From Streptomyces sp. NBC_00234 (GTDB lineage Bacteria > Actinomycetota > Actinomycetes > Streptomycetales > Streptomycetaceae), in assembly GCF_036195325.1 (NCBI RefSeq), contig NZ_CP108101.1, positions 1,426,001-1,490,000 on the forward strand: DNA of 64,000 nt. The letters run 5' to 3'. The notes under the pieces are model-generated. The model saw nothing but the letters and a program-made list of their open reading frames with translations, was not told where the DNA came from and did no database searches. Position numbers and translations under genes: made by a program. Below are positions 35,190-45,926 of this stretch, in pieces. Within the stretch, counting starts at the first letter, position 1, and each line of letters starts with the position of its first letter.

Positions 35190-36350
35190 TCAGTCCCGGG
35201 AGAAGTCGGCCGCGGCGAGCAGCGCGGTGTCCGGGTTGTCGGAGAACACGCCGTCGATGCCGGCCTCGAAGTACGTCCGGAACGCGCCGAACGCGTCGCC
35301 GTACGCGGCGGGGTCGGTGCCGCGGCGGAACTCGGCGGGCAGGAAGCTGTTCTCGTTGCGCATCGTGTACGGGTGCAGGATCAGGTCCTGCGCGTGTGCG
35401 TCCCGCACGAGGGTGGTCGGCGTGGTGAGCCGTCCGGCGGCGTCCTTGGGGATGATCAGGTCCAGCGTGGGGCCGATGCCCTGCGCGAAGGACGCCATCC
35501 ACTTGAGACCGGCGGGCTGCACCAGTTCGGCGACGGTACGCGGGTCGTCGGCCTCCACGAAGTCCCAGGGGCGCGTCGCGGCGCCGGACAGCAGGACGAC
35601 CCGGGGGGTGGCGACGAGCTTCGACAGCCGCTGCATCGAGCTCGGCTCGAAGGACTGCAGGATGAGCGGGGAGTGCGCGCGGTGCCGGCCGTGGCGGCGC
35701 AGCAGCCGCGCGAGCGGCTCCTCCAGGCCGAGGCCCAGGGACCGGAAGTACGTGGGGTGCTTGGTCTCGACGTACAGCCATACGGGTGCTCCGCGCCGGC
35801 GCCCTTCCTGGTCGGCCCAGCGCAGGACCTCCTCGAAGGTGGGGATCTCCCAGCGGCCGTCGTAGAGGGTGTTCTCCTGGCGGGTGCCGGGGATGCGCTC
35901 CTTGGCCCGGAGCGTCTTCAGTTCGGCGAGGGTGAAGTCCTCGGTGAACCAGCCGGTGAGGGAGACGCCGTCGACCTTCTTCGTCGTCCTGCGGTTCGCG
36001 AACTCGGGGTGCTCGGCGACATCCGTGGTGCCGGTGATGTCGTTCTCGTGGCGGCAGACGAGGTGGCCGTCCTTCGTCGGCACGAGGTCCTGTTCGATGA
36101 TGTGCGCGCCCATGTCCAGGGCCAGCTGGTAGGCGCCGAGGGTGTGCTCGGGCCGGTAGCCGCTCGCGCCGCGGTGGCCTATGACGGTCGGCACGGGCAG
36201 GTCGCGGTAGCCGCCGCGCCCGGTGCCACGCCCCTCGGGGCCGCGCTCGGCGGCTGCGGCCGTCCCGGTCAGGCCGAGGGCTGCCGTGCCGAGCACGGCG
36301 GCTCCCAGAAGGGTCCGCCTGCCGGGGCTCGTCTGCGCACGCTCTGTCAT
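35190..36350 (-). CDS. Tat-exported glycerophosphodiester phosphodiesterase
   Basis: A 386-residue secreted enzyme. ATG at 36350 has GAGGAGC upstream. A twin-arginine signal GRRTLLGAAVLGTAALGL runs to about residue 33. The GDPD domain begins TVIGHRGASGYRPEHTLGAY with catalytic HRG and E, then the metal site IEQDLVPTKDGHLVCRH. It hydrolyses glycerophosphodiesters to glycerol-3-phosphate plus alcohol, supplying phosphate and glycerol from phospholipid or teichoic debris. The final SDNPDTALL matches the C-terminal active-site strand. It is divergent from plsC. Confidence 0.92.
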   Translation of the reverse strand: MTERAQTSPGRRTLLGAAVLGTAALGLTGTAAAAERGPEGRGTGRGGYRDLPVPTVIGHRGASGYRPEHTLGAYQLALDMGAHIIEQDLVPTKDGHLVCRHENDITGTTDVAEHPEFANRRTTKKVDGVSLTGWFTEDFTLAELKTLRAKERIPGTRQENTLYDGRWEIPTFEEVLRWADQEGRRRGAPVWLYVETKHPTYFRSLGLGLEEPLARLLRRHGRHRAHSPLILQSFEPSSMQRLSKLVATPRVVLLSGAATRPWDFVEADDPRTVAELVQPAGLKWMASFAQGIGPTLDLIIPKDAAGRLTTPTTLVRDAHAQDLILHPYTMRNENSFLPAEFRRGTDPAAYGDAFGAFRTYFEAGIDGVFSDNPDTALLAAADFSRD

Positions 36351-36585
36351 GAATGCTCCTCGCTGTGATGTCCGGCACCTTGGTCGAGCGAGGCCCGAGC
36401 GTAGGCAGCTACGCCATCGGTGGGGCAGCTTCTGGACGAACATGGCGGAAACACACGTCAACACTGCGTATCCACTTCGTGAACCCGATGTGCGATCAGG
36501 GAGTACCCGCGAGTATCGTCCTCACCTGCACAGACCCTCGCTTCGCACCCGCCCCGGCCGCCCGGCCACGACACCGGAGGAACCG

Positions 36586-37257
36586 TTGTCCCGACTCACG
36601 GTCATCAAGGCAGTGCTCGGACCGATCCTGCGCCTGATGTTCCGCCCGCAGGTGGAAGGCGCCAAGAACATCCCCGGGACCGGGCCGGTGATCCTCGCGG
36701 GCAACCACCTCACGTTCATCGACTCGATGATCATGCCGATCTGCTGCGACCGGCCGGTGTACTACATCGGCAAGGACGAGTACGTCACGGGCAAGGGGCT
36801 CAAGGGCCGGCTCATGGCCTGGTTCTTCACCGGCTGCGGCATGATCCCGGTGGACCGGGACGGCGGTCGCGGCGGCGTCGCGGCGCTGATGACGGGCCGC
36901 CGGATCCTGGACGAGGGCCACGCCTTCGCGATCTACCCGGAGGGCACCCGCTCCCCCGACGGCCGCCTGTACCGCGGGCGTACGGGCATCGCTCGGCTGA
37001 CCCTGATGACGGGCGCCCCCGTGGTCCCGTTCGCGATGATCGGCACCGACAAGCTCCAGCCGGGCGGCGCCGGACTGCCGCGCCCCGGCAAGGTCACGGT
37101 CCGCTTCGGCGAGCCGATGGAGTTCTCCCGCTACGAGGGCATGGACCGCGACCGCTACGTGCTGCGTGCCGTGACGGACTCCGTCATGGCCGAAGTGATG
37201 CGGTTGTCCGGCCAGGAGTACGTCGACATGTACGCCACGAAGGCCAAGGCCGCGTGA
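36586..37257 (+). CDS. 1-acyl-sn-glycerol-3-phosphate acyltransferase (PlsC family)
   Basis: A 223-residue membrane-associated acyltransferase. The start is TTG at 36586: GGAGG lies five bases upstream, and the longer frame to 36223 lacks sense. Catalytic motif I is NHLTFID (NHX4D) at about residues 43-49, and motif III is YPEGTRS; GRTGIARLTLMTGAPVVP is also typical. It acylates lysophosphatidic acid in phospholipid synthesis. It is monocistronic, ended by a strong hairpin. Streptomyces carry several paralogs, so a specific role is not assignable. Confidence 0.9.
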   Translation: MSRLTVIKAVLGPILRLMFRPQVEGAKNIPGTGPVILAGNHLTFIDSMIMPICCDRPVYYIGKDEYVTGKGLKGRLMAWFFTGCGMIPVDRDGGRGGVAALMTGRRILDEGHAFAIYPEGTRSPDGRLYRGRTGIARLTLMTGAPVVPFAMIGTDKLQPGGAGLPRPGKVTVRFGEPMEFSRYEGMDRDRYVLRAVTDSVMAEVMRLSGQEYVDMYATKAKAA

Positions 37258-37279
37258 GCTGACGCGCTCCGCGTCGCAC

Positions 37280-37320
37280 GGAAGGGCCCGTACCCCGGTC
37301 AGGGGGGTACGGGCCCTTCC
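37280..37320. terminator. 17-bp stem-loop between convergent plsC-like and MFS genes
   Basis: GGAAGGGCCCGTACCCC (37280-37296) pairs fully with 37304-37320, loop GGTCAGG. Lying 22 bp after one stop and 21 bp before the other, it can serve both strands. Confidence 0.8.
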
Positions 37321-37341
37321 TCGTGCCGTGCCCGTCGCGCG

Positions 37342-38886
37342 CTACGGGTGCTCGACACCGTCCTCCAGCTTCTGGCCCCGCAGCAGGAACCAGGCTGCGA
37401 CGGCCGTCGCCAGCAGTACGGCGGCGCCGATGCCCGCGGCGAACCGCAGCCCCTCGACGAACGCCTCCTGCGCGGCCGACACCAGGGGCGCCGCCTGCGC
37501 GGCGGGCAGCGTGGAGGCCACGTCGACGGCGCCGCCCAGTGATTCGTGGGCAGCCGCCGCCGTACCGGAGCCGATTCCGGCCGGGGTCTCGAAACCCTGG
37601 TAGACGCCCGTGACGATGGAGCCGAGCAGGGCGATACCGAGGGCGGCGCCGAGTTCGTACGCCGTCTCGGAGACCGCGGACGCGGAGCCGGCCTGGTCCT
37701 TGGGAACGGTGGAGAGAATCACGTCGGCGGTGACGGTGAAGGCGAATCCGGCACCGACGCCGACGACCAGCAGCATGACGCCGAGCATCGGGTATCCGGT
37801 GTCCTTGCTCAGCAGGGTCACCGAGGCGAGGGCCACCCCGACGGCGGCGAGGCCGCCCGTCACCACCGAGCGTACGGAGTAGCGGCGGGCCGCCACTCCG
37901 GCCATCAGTCCGGCGGCCACCGCACCGATGGCCGCGGGCAGTTCGGCGAGGCCCGCCTCCAGCGGGCCGCGGCCCTGGACCAGTTGGAGGAACTGGGAGA
38001 GGAAGAAGACCAGTCCGGCCAGGCCGAGAATGGTCAGGAGGTCGGCGAGCACCGCACCCGAGAAGCCCCGGTGGTGGAAGAGCCGCATGTCCAGCAGAGG
38101 TGCGGGGAGCTTCAGTTGCCTGCGTACGAACCAGGCGAGCGCTCCCGCCCCGATGACGGCGGACGCCGCCACCTCCCAGCTCGCGCCGTGGGCGGCCAGC
38201 TCCTTGATGGCGTACACGACGCCGATCATGCCGACGAGGGAGAGTCCGACACTGGTCAGGTCCCAGGGGCCCGGCGCCGGGTTCTTGGACTCGGGGATCA
38301 GCTTGATGCCGACGACGACGAGGACGGCCATCACCGGAAGGTTGATCAGGAAGACCGAGCCCCACCAGAAGTGTTCGAGCAGGAAGCCGCCCATGACGGG
38401 GCCGACGGCCGCGCCCGCCGAGGCCATGGCACCCCAGATGCCGATGGCGAGGCTGCGTTCGCGCGGGTCGTGGAAGAGGTTGCGGATCAGGGCGAGGGTG
38501 GAGGGCATGAGCGTGGCGCCCGCGACACCGAGCAGCGCCCGCGCCAGGATCATCATCTCCGGGCTGGTGGCGTAGGCGTTGAGCACCGAGACCGCGCCGA
38601 AGGCGACGGCGCCGGTCAGCAGCAGCTTCTTGCGGCCGATGCGGTCGCCGAGGCTGCCCATGGAGACGAGCATTCCGGCGATGACGAAGGAGTAGACGTC
38701 ACCGATCCAGAGCAGCTGCGTGCCGGTGGGTGCGAGGTCCTCGCTGAGGAACGGCGTCGCCAGTCCGAGGACGGTGGCGTCGACGGCCACGAGCAGCACC
38801 GCGAGCACGAGGACGGCCAGGGCTATCCACCGTCCCGGCCGGCGCACGATCTCCGTGGTCTGCGGGTTCTGGGCGATGCTGGTCAC
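37342..38886 (-). CDS. MFS drug transporter, DHA2 (14-span) family
   Basis: A 514-residue transporter with about fourteen spans. The DHA2 loop motif GDRIGRKK is present after span 2, and the span-1 motif includes the charged LVAVDATVLGLATPFL typical of the QacA/EmrB group. The C-terminus ends in a short acidic tail (KLEDGVEHP). It probably exports a toxic compound by proton antiport. It is translationally coupled to the TetR repressor gene upstream (ATGA overlap), so induction by its own substrate is likely. Substrate unknown. Confidence 0.92.
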   Translation of the reverse strand: MTSIAQNPQTTEIVRRPGRWIALAVLVLAVLLVAVDATVLGLATPFLSEDLAPTGTQLLWIGDVYSFVIAGMLVSMGSLGDRIGRKKLLLTGAVAFGAVSVLNAYATSPEMMILARALLGVAGATLMPSTLALIRNLFHDPRERSLAIGIWGAMASAGAAVGPVMGGFLLEHFWWGSVFLINLPVMAVLVVVGIKLIPESKNPAPGPWDLTSVGLSLVGMIGVVYAIKELAAHGASWEVAASAVIGAGALAWFVRRQLKLPAPLLDMRLFHHRGFSGAVLADLLTILGLAGLVFFLSQFLQLVQGRGPLEAGLAELPAAIGAVAAGLMAGVAARRYSVRSVVTGGLAAVGVALASVTLLSKDTGYPMLGVMLLVVGVGAGFAFTVTADVILSTVPKDQAGSASAVSETAYELGAALGIALLGSIVTGVYQGFETPAGIGSGTAAAAHESLGGAVDVASTLPAAQAAPLVSAAQEAFVEGLRFAAGIGAAVLLATAVAAWFLLRGQKLEDGVEHP

Positions 38887-39434
38887 TGCTCCACGCTCCG
38901 GCGTGCTCCGCCGAGCAACAGCTCGACGATCATGTACTGGAAGTCCTTGGGTGCGACTCTGCCGACCTGTACGGCCCAGGCGCCGGTCCCGATGAGGCCG
39001 TAGAGGGCCTCGGTCAGCCAGGCGGGGGTGAGGTCGATGCGGAACTCGCCGCGTTCCTGGCCGCGCCGGAAGAAGGCGGCGACCCGGGCGTCGAGCCGGC
39101 TCCAGCCCTCGTTCACCTCGTCGCCCTCGAAGAGCTGGTTCTCGGTGACCAGGAAGGAGAGCAGGCCCGCGCTGGGTTCGACCGCCGCGACGAAGCGGCG
39201 CAGGCCGTCCTCCGCGCTGCCCTCGTCCAGTGCGGAGGCGTCCAGGGCCGCCTCGAATTCCTGGATACCCAGATTCTCCAGCGCCCTGACCAGCGCGTCC
39301 CGCCCGGCGAAGTGCCGGTGCAGGGTGGCGCGGCCGATGCCCGCGGCCTTGGCGACCTCGTCCATGGTGGCGGTGGATTTATGGGTCAGCAGGGCGGCGG
39401 CGCTGCGCAGCACCTGCTCACGGTCCAGAGTCAT
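38883..39434 (-). CDS. TetR-family repressor of the adjacent MFS transporter
   Basis: A 183-residue regulator. ATG at 39434 yields MTLDREQVLRSAAALLT, and the helix-turn-helix TMDEVAKAAGIGRATLHRHF lies at residues ~25-44. The C-terminal domain (LTENQLFEGDEVNEGWS onward) is a ligand-binding helical bundle. It overlaps the transporter gene by four bases. A perfect 8-4-8 inverted repeat sits 18-38 bp upstream of its start, so autoregulation of the two-gene unit is very likely. Ligand unknown. Confidence 0.92.
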   Translation of the reverse strand: MTLDREQVLRSAAALLTHKSTATMDEVAKAAGIGRATLHRHFAGRDALVRALENLGIQEFEAALDASALDEGSAEDGLRRFVAAVEPSAGLLSFLVTENQLFEGDEVNEGWSRLDARVAAFFRRGQERGEFRIDLTPAWLTEALYGLIGTGAWAVQVGRVAPKDFQYMIVELLLGGARRSVEQ

Positions 39435-39452
39435 GAGACAACCATAGCCCAT

Positions 39453-39472
39453 GTGAGACACAAATGTCTCAC
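39453..39472 (-). promoter_or_regulatory. TetR operator: GTGAGACA-CAAA-TGTCTCAC
   Basis: A perfect 8-4-8 inverted repeat just upstream of the TetR/MFS unit. A third copy of the half site TGAGACA occurs at 39434-39440, at the start codon. Position and form fit autorepression by the TetR protein; it also sits about 55 bp from the divergent gene at 39527 and might affect it. Confidence 0.75.
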
Positions 39473-39526
39473 CGCTGGATGTCCGGACCCGTCGCCACGC
39501 GCGGCTGGGACGGGCACCATGAGGCC

Positions 39527-40033
39527 ATGAAGCCGTTGCTGCTGATCGACGTCGACGGTCCGCTCAATCCGTATCTGGCCCTGTCCCGTCGCACGGCTCC
39601 GGAGGGGTACCGCAAGCACCGGATGCGGCCGTCCGGGTGGACGGAGGGGCCCGCGCTGCCGGTCCTGCTCAATCCGGAGCACGGCGGTGAACTGCTGGCC
39701 CTCGCCGACCGGTACGAACTGGCCTGGGCCACGACCTGGATGGCCGAGGCCAACGAGTGGATCGGCCCGCATCTCGGGCTGCCCGAACTGCCGTACATCG
39801 ACTGGCCGTCCCTGCCCGGCGGCACGCCGGACGGCGTGTTCTGGAAGACCCGACACGTCGTGGAGTACGCGGCCGGGCGGCCGTTCGCCTGGATCGACGA
39901 CGAGATCACCGAGCGGGACCGGACATGGGTGGCGGCCCATCACGCGGGACGGTCGCTGCTGCTGCGGATCGATCCGTGGACCGGCCTGGAACAGGCCGAC
40001 TTCGACGCGCTCGCCGCGTGGGCCGGGGACTGA
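39527..40033 (+). CDS. HAD-like protein of unknown function
   Basis: A 168-residue protein from ATG 39527. The N-terminus LLLIDVDGPLNPYL has the DxDG motif of HAD-fold phosphatases (D8xD10), and PFAWIDDEITERDRTW near residue 120 supplies the acidic C-terminal loop. The middle has YELAWATTWMAEANEW. The second motif (a Ser/Thr) is less clear. Probably a small-molecule phosphatase; no substrate hint. It is divergent from the TetR gene. Confidence 0.75.
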   Translation: MKPLLLIDVDGPLNPYLALSRRTAPEGYRKHRMRPSGWTEGPALPVLLNPEHGGELLALADRYELAWATTWMAEANEWIGPHLGLPELPYIDWPSLPGGTPDGVFWKTRHVVEYAAGRPFAWIDDEITERDRTWVAAHHAGRSLLLRIDPWTGLEQADFDALAAWAGD

Positions 40034-40091
40034 GCCCCGGCCCACGCGGGAGTCGGTCACCGAGAAGCACGGCGGAATGCGACGGCTTCCG

Positions 40092-41063
40092 TCAGCTCCA
40101 GGGCAGCGAGGCGCGATGGCGCCAGTACGCCTCGGGCTCCTCCACCAGTGCGTCGAGCCTGGCCCGCCGCTCCTCGTCGAGGTCGAGGACGGCGGCGTGG
40201 AGGTTCCCGGAGAGCTGGTTGACCGTGGCCGCGCCGGAGAGGACCACACCGGCCCACGGCTGGTGCAGGACGAGCGCGAGGGCGACGGCGTCGCTGTCGA
40301 GTCCCGCCTCCGCGGCGATCTCCCGCACGACGGCAGGGGCGTCGGTGCCCGCGAGCCGGCCGTTGGCCATGCCCTCCTTGACGATCACCGTGAGCCCGGC
40401 GTCGTGGGCCTCGGCGAGCGCGGCTCCCGCGGAGGTCTCCAGGACGTTGTAGGTGGCCTGGACGGTGCGGAAGAGGGGCGCGCCGTCGACGGTGACGGCG
40501 AGCGCGGCCCGGATGGCGTCGGCCTGGCCGGGTCCGCTGGTGGAGAGTCCGACGCTGACGCCCTCGGCCGCGTGCTCGGCGAGGCGTGCGTGCAGTTCCT
40601 TGTCCGTGAGGGCCGGGCTGTCGGCGGTCACGGAGTGGATCTGGTAGAGGTCGAGCCGGTCCCCCAGCAGCGCCTCGGTCTCGGTGCGCTGACGCTCGTA
40701 CGTGGCGAGTCCGTGGTCCTTGACCTCGTGCGCCTCGGCGTCGACGCGCCAGTCGGCGGTGTAGGTGTAGCCCCATTTGCTGCCGACGACGACGTCGTCA
40801 GCAGCAGGGCGGGACGCCAGCCAGTCGGCGAGGAACTCCTCGGAGCGGCCGTAGGAACGGGCGGCGTCGAAGTAACGGACGCCCTGGGCGTAGGCGGCGT
40901 CGAGGAGTTCATGGGTCCGGGCGCGCAGTTCCTCCACGCTGCGGTCCCCGGGCAGGTCCCGGTCGCGGTGGAGGGTGATGTAGCCGGGTCTGGCGACGGC
41001 GGCCAGGCCCAAACCGATGTGGGCGGTCGGGGTCGTAGCGGTGGCCAGCCTGGCGAAGGGCAT
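40092..41063 (-). CDS. Aldo/keto reductase
   Basis: A 323-residue NADPH-dependent reductase. ATG at 41063 follows GAGGAGC. The catalytic tetrad is visible: D in RYFDAARSYGRSE, Y in the same segment, K in VVVGSKWGYTY, H in LYQIHSV. C-terminal residues include LSGAATVNQLSGNL, a cofactor-binding loop. It reduces an aldehyde or ketone; the specific substrate is unknown. It ends 58 bp after the HAD-like gene's stop, which converges on it. It is not part of the arg genes, which start 68 bp away. Confidence 0.92.
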   Translation of the reverse strand: MPFARLATATTPTAHIGLGLAAVARPGYITLHRDRDLPGDRSVEELRARTHELLDAAYAQGVRYFDAARSYGRSEEFLADWLASRPAADDVVVGSKWGYTYTADWRVDAEAHEVKDHGLATYERQRTETEALLGDRLDLYQIHSVTADSPALTDKELHARLAEHAAEGVSVGLSTSGPGQADAIRAALAVTVDGAPLFRTVQATYNVLETSAGAALAEAHDAGLTVIVKEGMANGRLAGTDAPAVVREIAAEAGLDSDAVALALVLHQPWAGVVLSGAATVNQLSGNLHAAVLDLDEERRARLDALVEEPEAYWRHRASLPWS

Positions 41064-41131
41064 CGCGGGCTCCTCGTGGTCGGGTCGGTACTCCTTCCCG
41101 TCCAACGTAGCCCGCGACGCCGTTCCTACAC

Positions 41132-42682
<1,551 letters not shown>

Positions 42683-43876
42683 TCAGGCCAGGTCGCGCTT
42701 GGCCGCGATCTTCGAGGAGAGTCCGAAGATCTCGATGAAGCCCTGCGCCTTGGACTGGTCGAACGTGTCGCCCGAGTCATAGGTGGCGAGGTTGAAGTCG
42801 TAGAGCGACTGCTCGGACTTCCGGCCGGTGACGACGGCGCGGCCGGCGTGCAGGGTCATCCGGATGTCGCCGGTGACGTGCTGGTTGGCCTCGTTGATGA
42901 AGCCGTCCAGGGCACGCTTGAGCGGGGAGAACCACAGGCCGTCGTAGACCATCTCGCCCCAGCGCTGCTCGACCTGCCGCTTGTAGCGGGCCAGCTCGCG
43001 CTCGACCGTGACGTTCTCCAGCTCCTGGTGCGCGGTGATCAGTGCGATCGCGCCCGGGGCCTCGTACACCTCACGGGACTTGATGCCCACGAGCCGGTCC
43101 TCGACGATGTCGATCCGGCCGATGCCCTGGGCTCCGGCCCGCTCGTTGAGCTGCTGGATCGCCTGGAGCACGGTGACGGGCTTGCCGTCGATGGCGACCG
43201 GGACGCCCTCCTTGAAGGAGATGACGACCTCGTCGGCCTCGCGGGGGGTCGCCGGGTTCTGCGTGTACTCGTAGATGTCCTCGATCGGCGCGTTCCAGAT
43301 GTCCTCCAGGAAGCCCGTCTCGACGGCACGCCCGAAGACGTTCTGGTCGATGGAGTACGGGGACTTCTTGGTGGTCGCGATCGGGAGGTTCTTCTCCTCG
43401 CAGAAGGCGATCGCCTTGTCACGGGTCATCGCGTAGTCGCGGACCGGGGCGATGCACTTCAGGTCGGGACCGAGCGCGGAGATGCCGGCCTCGAAGCGGA
43501 CCTGGTCGTTGCCCTTGCCGGTGCAGCCGTGGGCGACGATGCCGGCGTTGTGCTTCTTGGCGGCGGCGACGAGGTGCTTGACGATCGTCGGCCGGGAGAG
43601 CGCCGAGACCAGCGGGTAACGGTCCATGTAGAGGGCGTTGGCCTTGATCGCCGGGAGGCAGTACTCATCGGCGAACTCGTCCTTGGCGTCCGCGACCTCG
43701 GCTTCGACGGCGCCGCAGGCGAGCGCGCGCTTGCGGATGACGTCCAGGTCCTCGCCGCCCTGGCCGACGTCCACGGCAACGGCGATGACCTCGGCGCCCG
43801 TCTCCTCGGCGATCCAGCCGATGGCGACGGAGGTGTCCAGGCCGCCCGAGTAGGCGAGTACGACGCGCTCGGTCAC
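42683..43876 (-). CDS. argG: Argininosuccinate synthase
   Basis: A 397-residue ATP-dependent enzyme that joins citrulline and aspartate. GTG at 43876 with AAGGAG upstream. The P-loop [14 protein letters not shown] and the second signature [14 protein letters not shown] are present. An ARG-box-like sequence lies 27-44 bp upstream, consistent with ArgR control. The argG-argH adjacency next to the argCJBDR genes places most of the arginine route within 10 kb. Confidence 0.97.
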   Translation of the reverse strand: MTERVVLAYSGGLDTSVAIGWIAEETGAEVIAVAVDVGQGGEDLDVIRKRALACGAVEAEVADAKDEFADEYCLPAIKANALYMDRYPLVSALSRPTIVKHLVAAAKKHNAGIVAHGCTGKGNDQVRFEAGISALGPDLKCIAPVRDYAMTRDKAIAFCEEKNLPIATTKKSPYSIDQNVFGRAVETGFLEDIWNAPIEDIYEYTQNPATPREADEVVISFKEGVPVAIDGKPVTVLQAIQQLNERAGAQGIGRIDIVEDRLVGIKSREVYEAPGAIALITAHQELENVTVERELARYKRQVEQRWGEMVYDGLWFSPLKRALDGFINEANQHVTGDIRMTLHAGRAVVTGRKSEQSLYDFNLATYDSGDTFDQSKAQGFIEIFGLSSKIAAKRDLA

Positions 43877-43902
43877 GGGTTTCTCCTTACGGTGCAATCA
43901 CT

Positions 43903-43920
43903 GATGGGTATAACTATGCA
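43903..43920 (-). promoter_or_regulatory. ARG-box-like ArgR site before argG
   Basis: On the minus strand TGCATAGTTATACCCATC resembles the ARG box TGCATA...TATGCA. It lies 27-44 bp before the argG start and resembles the better site before argC. It is imperfect on one half. Confidence 0.5.
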
Positions 43921-44044
43921 GTCCTCCGTATGCTTTGTCAAAGGTCCAGGTCAGAGGGGTCCGCAGAGCGGGGCAGCCGTAAATGGCGGCGACTTCTGGC
44001 GCCCGGCCCCTCTACGATCGGCGCCTCACGAGGGGCGGGGCGCG

Positions 44045-45214
44045 ATGTACTACGACGAGGGCAGGGCCGCGGAACGGCTGGCGCGCGGCGTGCCGCCGCA
44101 CGAGGCCCTGGACACCACATCGGCCCAGGCATGGGTGACCTTCGACGCGGATGTACGGACACTGCCCTGGGTCGGCCGGCCGAGCACACTGGCCCGGCGC
44201 CCCCCGCTCGCGCTGCTCCTGTGCCACCCCGACGGCCGGACCCGTGAGGCTGCGCTGGACTCGGTGCGTGATGCTCCCGAACTGCGCCCGCTCGTGGTGC
44301 TGCGCTGCGCCGACTGGGCGGGGCCGGTACGCGAGCGCGCCCGGACCCTGCTCGCCAAGGTGCCAGGACCGGAACTGGTGCCGTTGGCCGCGCTGATCCT
44401 GCGGCTGGCCGGGCGGGCGCAGGGCGGTTTCGCCCATGCGCTGCTGGAGAGCAGCCTGCGCGAGGGGCCTGCGGCCGACGTCGAGGTGCTGATGGCACAC
44501 CCGGACCGGGCGACGCGCCGGTTCGCCCACCGGATCGCGGTCGGCCGACAGCTGCTGTCGCCCATGCGGCTGGCCGTCATCGCCACCACGGAAGGGGATG
44601 TCACCCTCCAGGACCTGTGCGCGGAAGCGGCTCTCGCCCGCCTGCGGGAGGGTGCCGAGCCCGCCTTACTGGACCGGCTGCTGGCAGCCCGCTCGCCCCG
44701 TGTCCGCTCGGCGGGCGTCACCGCCCTGCGCGCGGCCGGGCGGCACGGTGAAGCCGAGCCGTACCTCGCCGATCGCTCCGCGGCCGTACGGGCCTGCGCG
44801 CGCTATGTCCTGCGACAGGCCGGAGTCGACCCGCTCCCCCTCTACCGGGACCTGTGCTCGGATCCGTCCGCGCACCCGGGGGCCGCCGCCGGACTCGGCG
44901 AGTGCGGGGAGAGGGCGGACGCGGGCACCCTGTGGACGCTGACCGGGCACCCGCTCGCGGCCGTACGCGTCCAGGCGGTCACCGGCCTGCGCGCGCTCGA
45001 CGCCGTGTCGTACGAGCGGATGCGCCCGCTGCTGGAGGACCCCGCGCCCGCCGTGGTCCGGGGTGCGACGCTCGCGCTGCTCCCGGACGCCGACCGGTTC
45101 GAGGAACACTGGCTGCGGGCGTGCCTCGCTCCGGACCGCCCACGCGCGGCACAGGTGGCCGCGCAGCGGCTGCTGCGGGAGCGCCACCGTCGCAGCGGTC
45201 GTCCCGCGGGCTGA
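44045..45214 (+). CDS. HEAT-repeat-like protein
   Basis: A 389-residue soluble protein made of repeated helical pairs, e.g. GRTREAALDSVRDAPELRPLVVL, SPRVRSAGVTALRAAGRHGEA, DRSAAVRACARYVLRQAG, HPLAAVRVQAVTGLRAL, DPAPAVVRGATLALLPD. The recurring D/HP-x-VR-x-AA pattern is that of HEAT/Armadillo repeats, which form protein-interaction scaffolds. ATG at 44045 with a GAGGGGCGGGG stretch upstream. It is divergent from argG. No partner can be named. Confidence 0.75.
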   Translation: MYYDEGRAAERLARGVPPHEALDTTSAQAWVTFDADVRTLPWVGRPSTLARRPPLALLLCHPDGRTREAALDSVRDAPELRPLVVLRCADWAGPVRERARTLLAKVPGPELVPLAALILRLAGRAQGGFAHALLESSLREGPAADVEVLMAHPDRATRRFAHRIAVGRQLLSPMRLAVIATTEGDVTLQDLCAEAALARLREGAEPALLDRLLAARSPRVRSAGVTALRAAGRHGEAEPYLADRSAAVRACARYVLRQAGVDPLPLYRDLCSDPSAHPGAAAGLGECGERADAGTLWTLTGHPLAAVRVQAVTGLRALDAVSYERMRPLLEDPAPAVVRGATLALLPDADRFEEHWLRACLAPDRPRAAQVAAQRLLRERHRRSGRPAG

Positions 45215-45256
45215 AATCCCCATGGCCGGGCGGGAACGGGCCGCGATACTCGCCCC

Positions 45257-45862
45257 ATGGGAAAAACGTACGAACGCATCGACGGACGGCTCAGGACCTT
45301 CATCGAAGAGCAGCACATCTTCTTCGCGGCGACCGCTCCCCTCGACGCGGAGGGCACGGTCAACCTCTCCCCCAAGGGCGTGAGCGGATCGTTCGCCGTA
45401 GTCGACGAACGGACCGTGGCGTACCTGGACTTCGCCGGGAGCACGGCGGAGACCATCGCCCATCTCCGCGAGAACGGCCGCGTCACGCTGATGTGGTGCG
45501 CCTTCCAGGGGCCGCCGAACATCGTCCGGGTGCACGGGCGCGGGGAGCCGGTGTTCCGCGACGATCCCCGCTTCGGCGAGCTGCTGACCCACTTCCCGGC
45601 GGTGGACCCCACGGCGCACGGGCTGCGGGCGATCATCGTGGTGACGGCCGAGCTGATCCGGGACTCGTGCGGGTTCGCGGTGCCGTACATGTCGTACGAC
45701 GAGGACCGCTCGCTCCACGCCGACCGGTTCCGGCGCGACGACGACGCCAGTCTCAGCGCCTACTTCGAGAAGAAGCCGGACATCGCCACGAGCATCGACG
45801 GACTGCCGGGGCTTCCGCTGCCGCTGCCGCCTCTTCCGGTGCCCGTGCCGCCCGCCGGGTGA
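45257..45862 (+). CDS. Pyridoxamine 5'-phosphate oxidase-fold protein
   Basis: A 201-residue flavin-binding split-barrel protein. It opens MGKTYERIDGRLRTFIEEQHIFFAATAPLD and contains VNLSPKGVSG and RVTLMWCAFQGPPNIVRVHG, common in this PNPOx-like group. The C-terminal ~25 residues are Pro/Leu-rich. The reaction is unknown; F420- or FMN-linked reductases occur in the family. It is read in the same direction as the HEAT-repeat gene, 42 bp later. Confidence 0.8.
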   Translation: MGKTYERIDGRLRTFIEEQHIFFAATAPLDAEGTVNLSPKGVSGSFAVVDERTVAYLDFAGSTAETIAHLRENGRVTLMWCAFQGPPNIVRVHGRGEPVFRDDPRFGELLTHFPAVDPTAHGLRAIIVVTAELIRDSCGFAVPYMSYDEDRSLHADRFRRDDDASLSAYFEKKPDIATSIDGLPGLPLPLPPLPVPVPPAG

Positions 45863-45926
45863 CCCGCTGGGCCGTACGGAGCAGGCGCGGTGGGGGCCCG
45901 GCCGCCCTGCCCGTACGGTCCGGAAC

